Shown in pieces: positions 1 through 6,042 of a stretch of 15,527 nt of DNA. A program made the position numbers and the translations under genes. The stretch spans positions 1-15,527 of the forward strand of contig WRDG01000024.1 in NCBI GenBank assembly GCA_009783525.1, in the 5' to 3' direction. This stretch comes from Defluviitaleaceae bacterium (lineage in GTDB: Bacteria; Bacillota; Clostridia; Lachnospirales; WQUN01). Position 1 is the first letter of the stretch; every line of letters starts with the position of its first letter. Under the pieces are notes generated by a model. The model ran no database searches. It worked only from the letters and a program-made list of their open reading frames with translations, and had not been told where the DNA came from.

Positions 1-143
1 ATTTGTTGCATAAGTGCCAGCATTTTCGGATGGATAACTTTCAAATCAAATGTGAGCTTTACGCAGAAGGCATCCGAACCGGCAAAATTCGGCAGCGGTT
101 TCGCCTCGCGGACAGATTGTTCAGTCCGTTCTTTTTCCGACCA
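1..143 (-). pseudogene. Start-less fragment resembling the C-terminal region of an AlbA-type ATP-binding protein; runs off the left edge
   Basis: The minus-strand frame is open from just after a TGA (146..144) to the window edge, 47 codons, and contains no plausible start until Met codons near the edge. The translation includes PLPNFAGSDAFCVKLTFDL, which resembles from memory the 'PLP-F-G-x-x-x-(V)-LTL' stretch near the C-terminus of large ATP-binding/helix-turn-helix proteins with an AlbA_2 (divergent AAA) domain. The amino acid composition looks coding-like. With no start codon and a stop directly upstream, it is best read as a decayed remnant or the downstream piece of a frameshifted gene whose rest lies beyond the window. 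The 60 nt between it and the binding-protein stop codon hold an unproductive GGAGGG followed by a short ATG frame that stops after 13 codons. Family assignment is tentative. Confidence 0.35.
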
Positions 144-203
144 TCAGATGGTTTAGAAACATTTTTAGGAATAAGCCCTCCTAAACCCAACTTACAGCAC
201 CCT

Positions 204-1859
204 CTATTGGTCCGGGTCAAAAAAAGCATATAGAAATATCATTTTTAAAAATTCGCTTTGCAAAATATATTCCATACGTTCGCGTTCGTTTACGGTATAG
301 CCGTAGCCACTGCCGTACATCCACGGGTTGGCCTGCCTGTTTTCGTCGCTTTCAGATATTTCCCTTATCCACTGCATTGTTGGGTCGTTGCGCAGCATAT
401 CTGTGTAAACGCTCCGCATGCGGGGCAGGATCTCTTCCAACGGCGCGGCAAACTCGGTGTCCGCAAACGTTAAATAGCTTACGAAGGCGTCAAACAGCGC
501 GCGCGGCAGCCAGTCGTCCGGCATATAGACAAACTCGCGGAGCATGAGCCTTTCGACCCAGTCCGTCATATAATTTGCGCGGTCTCCTTCGGGCACGGTA
601 AAATTTATTTTGTATGTCTGCATCCCGTAGCTGTTTATGTACGGGCCGTACTGCAGCCCAAGCTTGTACCTAAGCGTCGGCTTGTAAACCGAAAGGTAGC
701 TGAACATGGATGTGCCGAAATACATGCCGGGTATATGCTTCCCGCTTTCATACAGATGCTCGTAGTAAGCGTCGCTTGCAAAAAATTTGACCAGCTCCCA
801 GGCAAGCTCCGGTTGACTTGAAGCGGCGCAGACCGAAAAACGCATCGGGTATTCCTGTTTTTCCAAAAAAATATTTCCGCGCTCGTTTGCAAGCGGAACC
901 ATCCCGGAAAAATTTGTGACAAGCGAAGCCATCGGCAATATGTACTGCGCCGCGGAATACCGGCTTCTTTCGAAAAGGAATGATTTGCCCCTTTCCCCTT
1001 CCATGATGCTGTTTACGACATTAGAAGGCTCGTAATCCCAGTTGTATGCCGCGGTTTCTGTTGCAAGCAAATTGTTTGTAAACTCAAGGAGCTTTATGTA
1101 CTCCGCGCCGTCAAAAAAAATGTCCGCGGCCTGCGAAACGTCCTCGCTCTGGTACTCCGAAGGAGTTCCTTCCTTCGTACCGGAAAAATATTTGTGGATG
1201 CTTTTTTTGCTTTGTCCGGCAAACATCGACCTGCCTGCGGCGTTTTGTTCGAAAATGTTAATCAGCTCACGAAACGTGACGTCGTCTCTTGCGGCAAAAT
1301 CTTCGGTTAACTCGTCCGAAACCCTGTTGTTTATGTTAAAAAACACCGGCATGACGTGAATGGGTAACTCGTACAGCTCGCCGTCACGGGAAAAAGCGTG
1401 GATCGGCTGCATGAACCATTCCGTTTCGTCGAAATGGGAATCAACGTCCATTAAGGCGTAGATGTCAAGCAGCCTGCCATGCATATTGACGTCGTCCAAA
1501 AATTCGTCGTAAACGGGCGCAATAAATAAATCCGGCGAATAATCGCCGGATAAAATCATTTTTTTCAATGTATCCGCGTACGTGCCCGCGTCGCCTATCA
1601 CGGTTGCATTGACCGTTATGTGCGGATATTTTTGCATGAACAAATCGACCATCAGCTTAAGCACCGGCTCGATTTCCTGATGCTTGAACATCGCAAGCTC
1701 AAGCGTCCGTTCCTCTTGATCGTCAAGAGGGCTCGGCAAATCCTGCAGCAGGCCGTCGAAAAAGCCGTCCGCGCCTTCGCGTTCATGCGGGCCATCGCTG
1801 CTGCACGCGGCGGCGAACGCCAAAAACAAGCATAAAAAAACCGCGGTCATTTTTTTCAT
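204..1859 (-). CDS. Extracellular solute-binding lipoprotein of a sugar-type ABC transporter (family 1)
   Basis: A 551-residue secreted lipoprotein. The N-terminus has Lys2-Lys3, a hydrophobic segment (residues 5-18) and a lipobox-like AAAC with the acylated Cys at residue 19, followed by an acidic Ser/Asp/Glu-rich linker. From about residue 50 it shows the family 1 binding-protein layout: LFMQKYPHITVNATV, then a DLFIAPVYDEFLDD block (closed-cleft lobe 1), YELPIHVMPVFFNINNR, and an ELAWELVKFFASD helix of the lobe 2 type. The expected role is capture of a sugar, oligosaccharide or glycoside outside the membrane for an ABC importer. It is about 100 residues longer than the usual 400-450, mostly in the C-terminal part. 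The start is the ATG preceded by GGAGGG at 7 nt spacing. No permease or ATPase gene accompanies it here; the partner may lie beyond the left edge or elsewhere. The ligand cannot be predicted. Confidence 0.9.
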   Translation of the reverse strand: MKKMTAVFLCLFLAFAAACSSDGPHEREGADGFFDGLLQDLPSPLDDQEERTLELAMFKHQEIEPVLKLMVDLFMQKYPHITVNATVIGDAGTYADTLKKMILSGDYSPDLFIAPVYDEFLDDVNMHGRLLDIYALMDVDSHFDETEWFMQPIHAFSRDGELYELPIHVMPVFFNINNRVSDELTEDFAARDDVTFRELINIFEQNAAGRSMFAGQSKKSIHKYFSGTKEGTPSEYQSEDVSQAADIFFDGAEYIKLLEFTNNLLATETAAYNWDYEPSNVVNSIMEGERGKSFLFERSRYSAAQYILPMASLVTNFSGMVPLANERGNIFLEKQEYPMRFSVCAASSQPELAWELVKFFASDAYYEHLYESGKHIPGMYFGTSMFSYLSVYKPTLRYKLGLQYGPYINSYGMQTYKINFTVPEGDRANYMTDWVERLMLREFVYMPDDWLPRALFDAFVSYLTFADTEFAAPLEEILPRMRSVYTDMLRNDPTMQWIREISESDENRQANPWMYGSGYGYTVNERERMEYILQSEFLKMIFLYAFFDPDQ

Positions 1860-1908
1860 CAGGCACCCTCCGTCATTTAGTTGTCATTATTGAAAAAAGC
1901 GTTTTTTT

Positions 1909-1941
1909 CCCGAAACCGCGCCGTTTGCGGGCATTTTTTTT
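1909..1941 (+). terminator. Terminator-like hairpin, plus-strand orientation, between two minus-strand genes
   Basis: CCCG-AAAC (1909-1916) can pair with GTTT-(G)-CGGG (1923-1931) around a CGCGCC loop. On the plus strand this is followed by CA and a run of eight T (1934-1941), which is the form of an intrinsic terminator. No plus-strand gene is present, so it could block antisense transcription. Read on the minus strand, the same hairpin follows the UroD-family gene but is trailed by A7, then a second A/T-only inverted repeat (1892-1909) ending in T6. It might therefore also weakly end the UroD transcript. Function is not proven. Confidence 0.35.
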
Positions 1942-3181
1942 ATTTATAGAATTTATCGATCGTCTCCTGCACCGCCGCGCTCCATTCGAACAGGTTCTGC
2001 GGCCTGTACGTCACGGTGCTTATATCCTTTAATACGAATTCGTAGGGGCATTTGTTCCGCATGCAATGCTCGATCACGTTAGAAATTTCCGCAACGACCG
2101 CTTCTTTTCTGAACTTGCCCGAAACGTTGGCGGGGTTGGGCTTGTGCGAAAACACATAGCTGCCGCCAATTTGCTCCGCGGATTTTTCTACGCTTGCCCA
2201 CGGGCTCACGCCGATCTTCCGCAGGTTTTTAAATTTTTTAAGTTTTTCTATTTTGTTGTGCAGAGCTTCGCAGCAGCCGTAGTAGAGCAGGCCGCATTGG
2301 TCGGAAAGCTTTTTTAAATATTCGAAGTCGAACTCCTCGTGCATATCGGGCGAGACGTCGCCGAAAAGCTGCGCCGTGCCGCGTATCCACACGCCCTTTG
2401 CGGGCACGGGCTTTTGAGTGAAAGCGTCGTCGAGGTCTGAAACATAAGCCGGGGTGCAGTGTAAATCCTGCAAGCCGTTGTCGAGAAGACCCTGCTCCTC
2501 GCGCTGCTTGAGCGACGACAACGCGACGTCCGTAAATTTTCCGACGGTTTTATGCATGAAGTCAGGTCTTAACGCCAAGTCAATCATGATGGGCTCGACG
2601 CCTCTGTACTGGGACACTGCGTCCCACGGATTAAAATAAAAATAGCCGCCCTGAAGTTTGACCGGCATCACGCCGCCGAGCAGCTCTTCCGCCTGCGCGA
2701 CGCGGAGTTTGTCCGCTTCGGGGTCGGCCGTGATCACGGAGGCCTTTATTTGCTCAAGGGATTCTTCCGTGTCAAGCACGTCGTTGTAATGATGGCTCAT
2801 TATGTAATTTTTTTCGTCTGACCTGATGATGTCCTCTTTTACCCTCGGGCTGCCGCCTCCCGTATGCCGCGCCGCTTTTTGCACCGAATAATACGGCTCC
2901 GCGACCGTGTCCGCCGGAAAATATTTTTCGCGGAAAAGCATCGACCTGAACTGCCACTCCATGCTTCTTGCGAGCTCGTCCTCGCACACGCACCTGAGCT
3001 GCCCGTCTACGTCCATTTCGTGCCAGGGTATTTCGTTTATCCAAACTATGGGGCGCACGGGTTTTAAATCGTTCGTGCTTTTTGCGCGGGCGCGCCGCTC
3101 GGCGTGCGCGCCGCCGTTCGCAAGCTCCATGTATCGTTTCGCAAGCTCGCGGACCGTCTGTTTGTCTTCTATGTTTGCCAT
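1940..3181 (-). CDS. Uroporphyrinogen decarboxylase (UroD)-family protein, probably a methyltransferase-type paralogue
   Basis: A 413-residue cytosolic protein with UroD-superfamily barrel features: INEIPWHEM near residue 49, GGYFYFNPWDAVSQYRG (178-194), a middle HC pair in DLHCTPAY (241-242), GLLYYGCCEALHNKI (297-311) and LRKIGVSPWASVEKSAEQIG (320-339). In corrinoid-type UroD-family methyltransferases (MtaA/CmuA group), His/Cys residues in such positions bind zinc to activate a thiol; HC-241/242 and C303-C304 are candidates by inference. It is too divergent for a heme HemE and no heme genes are nearby. The start ATG has a GGGAGG site 9 nt upstream, and an extended -10 promoter candidate lies just before it, so it probably forms its own transcription unit after gatB (89 nt gap). 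No corrinoid protein or reactivase gene is seen beside it, so the substrate is unknown. Confidence 0.85.
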   Translation of the reverse strand: MANIEDKQTVRELAKRYMELANGGAHAERRARAKSTNDLKPVRPIVWINEIPWHEMDVDGQLRCVCEDELARSMEWQFRSMLFREKYFPADTVAEPYYSVQKAARHTGGGSPRVKEDIIRSDEKNYIMSHHYNDVLDTEESLEQIKASVITADPEADKLRVAQAEELLGGVMPVKLQGGYFYFNPWDAVSQYRGVEPIMIDLALRPDFMHKTVGKFTDVALSSLKQREEQGLLDNGLQDLHCTPAYVSDLDDAFTQKPVPAKGVWIRGTAQLFGDVSPDMHEEFDFEYLKKLSDQCGLLYYGCCEALHNKIEKLKKFKNLRKIGVSPWASVEKSAEQIGGSYVFSHKPNPANVSGKFRKEAVVAEISNVIEHCMRNKCPYEFVLKDISTVTYRPQNLFEWSAAVQETIDKFYK

Positions 3182-3214
3182 GTTAAATTGCCTCCCGTTT
3201 TTTTTACTAACAGT

Positions 3215-3223
3215 TTTATATCA
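3215..3223 (-). promoter_or_regulatory. Extended -10 promoter candidate for the UroD-family gene
   Basis: On the minus strand the gatB-UroD gap reads TGATATAAA, matching the extended -10 form TGnTATAAT with one mismatch. The -35 region at 17 nt spacing is only A-rich, which is tolerable for an extended -10 promoter. Transcription would start near 3208, giving a leader of about 27 nt that contains the GGGAGG ribosome binding site (3191-3196). No terminator for gatB is visible upstream of it, so read-through from the aspS operon is also possible. Confidence 0.4.
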
Positions 3224-3270
3224 CAATGCCGTTCAAATTTTTTTATTTAGTATAAATTGATGCGCGAATT

Positions 3271-4710
3271 TTACTGCCGGGCTTTTATGCGGCTTATTTT
3301 TTCTTCGATTATTTTGGCGGCGGCTTTCGGGTCGGCTTTGCCTTCCGTTTTTTTCATGAGCTTGCCTATTAAAAACCCCATCGCTTTTTGGTTGCCCCCT
3401 ATGATTTCGCTCACGGACTTTTCATTTTCTGCAAGCACTTCGTCCGCGAGGCGTTCGAGCTGTTCGCCGCCGCCGACCATCGCAAGCCCGCGCGCCGCGA
3501 TAAATTCGTCCGGGTCAGCGTCCTCGGCCATGGCCGCGTACAGCGCGAGCTTTTCTGCTGCGCGGTTTATTTTGCCGGAAGCGGTAAGCCCGATGAGCCG
3601 CGCCATTTTTTTCCCGTCGATTTTTATTTCGTCGAGGGCGACCGCGGCTTCTTTGGACATGCCAATCAAATCCATAATTATTCTGTTTGAAATTTCTTTC
3701 GGCTCGCTTATGTGCGCGTGAGCCGCGTCGAATATGTCCGCAAGGCTCTTGGTCCGCGCAAGAATAGCTGCGTCGTACTCGGGCAGGCCTATCGCAAGGA
3801 AGCGAATCTTTTTTTGTTCGGACGTTTCCGGTACCGACGCCCTTATTTGTTCGAACCATGCGTCGTCCAAAGCGACGGGCAAAACTTCCGGATTGGAAAA
3901 ATATCTGTAGTCGGTGGCGTCCTCTTTTTCACGCATGGCGTATGTTACCCCGCGCGCGTCGTCCCAGCGGCGCGTCTCCTGCACCAAAACTTCCGTTTTG
4001 TCCGCCAATGCGTCCGTGTGCCGCCCGTACTCGTATTCGATTGCGCGTGCTATCGCTTTAAGCGAGTTCATGTTTTTAATTTCCGTGCGGGTGCCAAGAA
4101 CCGTTTCGCCGTACGGCCGCACAGATAGGTTGACGTCGCAGCGCATCGAGCCTTCCTGCATCCGGCAGTCCGACACGTTGGCGAACGACAGCAGAGCCCG
4201 CAGCCGCTCGAGATATGCCGTCACCTCTTCCGCCGAGCTAAAGTCCGCCTCGCTCACTATTTCGATGAGCGGCACGCCCGCGCGGTTGCAGTCGACGAGC
4301 GTCTTGCCGCGCTCGTGAACGAGCTTGCCCGCATCCTCTTCAATGTGTATTTGTTTTATGCGGATCGTTTTTTTTCCGCTTGCAGTTTCTACCTCAAGCG
4401 AGCCGCCGCGTCCCACAGGATTAAAAAACTGAGTGTTTTGATAGCCCGTGGGCAGGTCGGGATAAAAATAATTTTTTTTGTCGAACGTGAGCGTGCGCGA
4501 AATTTCGCAGCCGGTAAGAAGCGCCGCGGTCACGCCGAGCTCGACCGCCCGCTTGTTTAGCACCGGCGGCATGCCGGGCATGCCGCAGCATGCCGGGCAG
4601 ACGTTTTCGTTCGGCTCCGCGCCGAACGCCGTCGAACAGGCGCAAAATAATTTCGTCTCCGTCGAAAGCTCGACATGCACCTCAAGCCCCATCACAAGTT
4701 CGTATTCCAT
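3271..4710 (-). CDS. gatB: Asp-tRNA(Asn)/Glu-tRNA(Gln) amidotransferase subunit B
   Basis: GatB is the kinase and transamidation subunit of GatCAB: it activates the Asp or Glu on mischarged tRNA with ATP and replaces it with ammonia to give Asn- or Gln-tRNA. The 479-residue product is full length. Seen here are MGLEVHVEL (residues 7-15), a Cys pair plus Cys pair at 23/25 and 38/41 as in zinc-containing GatBs, KKNYFYPDLPTGYQ (78-91), the acidic HIEEDAGK metal/ATP motif (122-129), DCNRAGVPLIEIVSE (140-154), and DYRYF, followed by the helical YqeY-like tail that contacts tRNA. The chosen start is the ATG at 4710, because it gives the family N-terminus and has GAAAGG about 10 nt upstream. An ATG at 4746 overlaps the gatA stop (TGATG) and would add 12 residues. 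Nothing suggests loss of activity, in contrast to its neighbour gatA. Confidence 0.97.
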   Translation of the reverse strand: MEYELVMGLEVHVELSTETKLFCACSTAFGAEPNENVCPACCGMPGMPPVLNKRAVELGVTAALLTGCEISRTLTFDKKNYFYPDLPTGYQNTQFFNPVGRGGSLEVETASGKKTIRIKQIHIEEDAGKLVHERGKTLVDCNRAGVPLIEIVSEADFSSAEEVTAYLERLRALLSFANVSDCRMQEGSMRCDVNLSVRPYGETVLGTRTEIKNMNSLKAIARAIEYEYGRHTDALADKTEVLVQETRRWDDARGVTYAMREKEDATDYRYFSNPEVLPVALDDAWFEQIRASVPETSEQKKIRFLAIGLPEYDAAILARTKSLADIFDAAHAHISEPKEISNRIIMDLIGMSKEAAVALDEIKIDGKKMARLIGLTASGKINRAAEKLALYAAMAEDADPDEFIAARGLAMVGGGEQLERLADEVLAENEKSVSEIIGGNQKAMGFLIGKLMKKTEGKADPKAAAKIIEEKISRIKARQ

Positions 4711-4745
4711 TTTATCCGCGCCTTTCTTTTCCGGATTATTTTTCA

Positions 4746-5660
4746 TCAAAATTTTTTGCTTGCTTTGAGCAGCCACTCGTCCTTGTACCGCGGCGCGGCC
4801 AAACGGATCCCGCCCGGCAAAAAAAGCGACGGCACGCCCGCAAGCGCCGTAACCGTGTGCGCGTTTTTATATGCAGCCGGAAGCCGCAGCACGGCGTTTT
4901 TATTTGCGGCAAACATTTCATCTACGGCGTCAAAAAAAAGCCTCCTGACGCACATTGCTTTGCGGTAAAAGCGATCGAAAAAATCTTTAGACAAAACAAG
5001 CGCGCCCGCCGCGGACGCGAGCTGCCATTCTTCGCAGAGGAGCTCGCCGCGCGAACGGGCGTAAAGGTCGTTTAGCCCCGCGGTATTATTTGCGCGGCTC
5101 CCGAATTTCAATCCGTCGAAGCGGCTCACATTGCCCGCCGTTTCCGCGCAGTAGAGTATTTCGAAAACGGCCGGCAAAAATTTTTCGAAGGGTATTTCCG
5201 CCTCGAATATATTTATTTCGCTTTGACTCTCCGCTTCCGCAAGCGGGGCCATGCATCCGTCCCCGTCGTCGCGAGTTGAAATAATTTTTAATACGCCGAA
5301 CGCGGTTTGCGCGTCCTTAGCCGCCACTCCTGTTTGGTCGGCGGAAGCCATCTGCGCGACAAGCCCGCGGCGCGAAACCGTTCCGTAAGACGGCTGAAGG
5401 TAAACCAAACCCTTTTTATCCGCTTCGTTCCGTATTATGCCCCTAACGTCGCAGCACAGCGCCGCGCCGCACTCGCCTGACAAAACCGAGCCGCAGGGGT
5501 CAAGCGTCTGCCCGGCATATTCGTGGCCCGCCTCCGTCATAAGGCATACGGCCGCCGCCGTGTACGGCGAAACGAACCCTTCTGTAATTGCAACGCCCGG
5601 GCAAACGGGCATGCCCTTCACCATAATCAATTTGTCCGTGCAAAATTTTAACGCATCCAT
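4746..5660 (-). CDS. gatA: Degenerate, truncated GatA-like subunit lacking the amidase active site
   Basis: The gene occupies the gatA slot between gatC and gatB and its product is clearly GatA-related, but it has only 304 residues against about 485. The first roughly 70 residues are absent. VKG (14-16) sits where the catalytic-Lys KDN motif is expected, followed by GFVSPYTAAAV (28-38), the usual FVPPYDATVV block. The Gly/Ser-rich amidase signature is eroded to SVLSGECGAALCCDVRGII (58-76), so DTGGS, which holds the Ser nucleophile, reads DVRGI. About 40 residues are missing between the Lys and nucleophile positions. From QPSYGTVSRRGLVA (89-102) onward conservation returns: ADQTG, NVSRFDGLKFG (177-187), LNDLYARSRGE and a C-terminal LAGVPSLFLPGG. 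The ATG at 5660 has AGGTGAG overlapping the gatC stop. Glutaminase activity is unlikely (inference); a structural or ammonia-dependent role is possible. An uninterrupted frame argues against a pseudogene. Confidence 0.85.
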   Translation of the reverse strand: MDALKFCTDKLIMVKGMPVCPGVAITEGFVSPYTAAAVCLMTEAGHEYAGQTLDPCGSVLSGECGAALCCDVRGIIRNEADKKGLVYLQPSYGTVSRRGLVAQMASADQTGVAAKDAQTAFGVLKIISTRDDGDGCMAPLAEAESQSEINIFEAEIPFEKFLPAVFEILYCAETAGNVSRFDGLKFGSRANNTAGLNDLYARSRGELLCEEWQLASAAGALVLSKDFFDRFYRKAMCVRRLFFDAVDEMFAANKNAVLRLPAAYKNAHTVTALAGVPSLFLPGGIRLAAPRYKDEWLLKASKKF

Positions 5661-5668
5661 ATTCTCAC

Positions 5669-5941
5669 CTAACCCAAAGTCTTCGGAGCGGCTATATAGC
5701 CTCCGTCCGAATCTGTCATGCAACCGAGAAGTTCTTCGCGCGTAAAATTTTTTACCGCCTCGTCCGCCCTAAGCGCCCTGCCGGTTTGCAAAACCGAAAC
5801 GAGCGGCTCCGCGCCGCCTGTTTCAAATCCGTCGAGCAAACAGAACAATTCGAACAACTCGTTAAATTTTAAGTCCATGCCGGCTTTTTTTTCCTGCGGC
5901 AGCCGAATTGCCGCCATATTAAAATATTTTTCGCTTTCCAT
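5669..5941 (-). CDS. gatC: Asp-tRNA(Asn)/Glu-tRNA(Gln) amidotransferase subunit C
   Basis: A 90-residue protein matching GatC in size, position and motifs. The N-terminus EKYFNMAAIRLP corresponds to the conserved 'V-x-x-IA-x-LARL' helix. The C-terminal half has AEPLVSVLQTGRALRADEAV (44-63), the GatC 'P....N.LR.D' segment, then REELLGCM and the closing GGYIAAPKTLG, where the family has 'F-x-VP-x-VL'. GatC wraps around the GatA-GatB interface and stabilises the complex. The start at 5941 gives the family N-terminus, but its ribosome binding site is weak (GGA about 7 nt upstream). Two GAAAGGCGCGG copies lie further upstream. The open frame continues to 6367, overlapping aspS, but that extension is out-of-frame aspS shadow. 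The stop is immediately followed by the gatA start (8 nt gap). Confidence 0.88.
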   Translation of the reverse strand: MESEKYFNMAAIRLPQEKKAGMDLKFNELFELFCLLDGFETGGAEPLVSVLQTGRALRADEAVKNFTREELLGCMTDSDGGYIAAPKTLG

Positions 5942-5985
5942 ATTTTTATCCGTTCGCGCCGCATTCAAGCAATTTACGAAAACGG

Positions 5986-6025
5986 CCGCGCCTTTCTGTT
6001 TCAAATTTATTTTGCCGCGCCTTTC
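5986..6025 (-). repeat. Two copies of GAAAGGCGCGG in the aspS-gatC gap (third copy before gatB)
   Basis: On the minus strand the 11-mer GAAAGGCGCGG occurs at 6015-6025 and 5986-5996, 29 nt apart, and again at 4716-4726, where its GAAAGG forms the gatB ribosome binding site. Only the gatB copy is followed by a correctly spaced ATG. The two copies in the 101-nt aspS-gatC gap have no start codon at usable spacing, so they may be duplicated ribosome-binding segments or a shared regulatory element. Confidence 0.6.
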
Positions 6026-6042
6026 CGCTTGTTTACGGATGT

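Noticed and set aside
4711..4776. Upstream starts for gatB at 4776 and 4746
   Set aside because: The 4776 frame start lies within gatA. The 4746 ATG overlaps the gatA stop (TGATG) and remains possible, but the family N-terminus and the GAAAGG site favour 4710.
4746..5660. A simple frameshift or sequencing error as the cause of the short GatA
   Set aside because: The frame is continuous, conserved blocks before and after the eroded signature are in the same frame, and I saw no catalytic-signature residues in the other frames listed for this region. Read-level checking is still needed.
5661..5723. Upstream start for gatA at 5723
   Set aside because: It would run 21 residues through gatC out of frame and does not supply the missing GatA N-terminus; AGGTGAG supports 5660.
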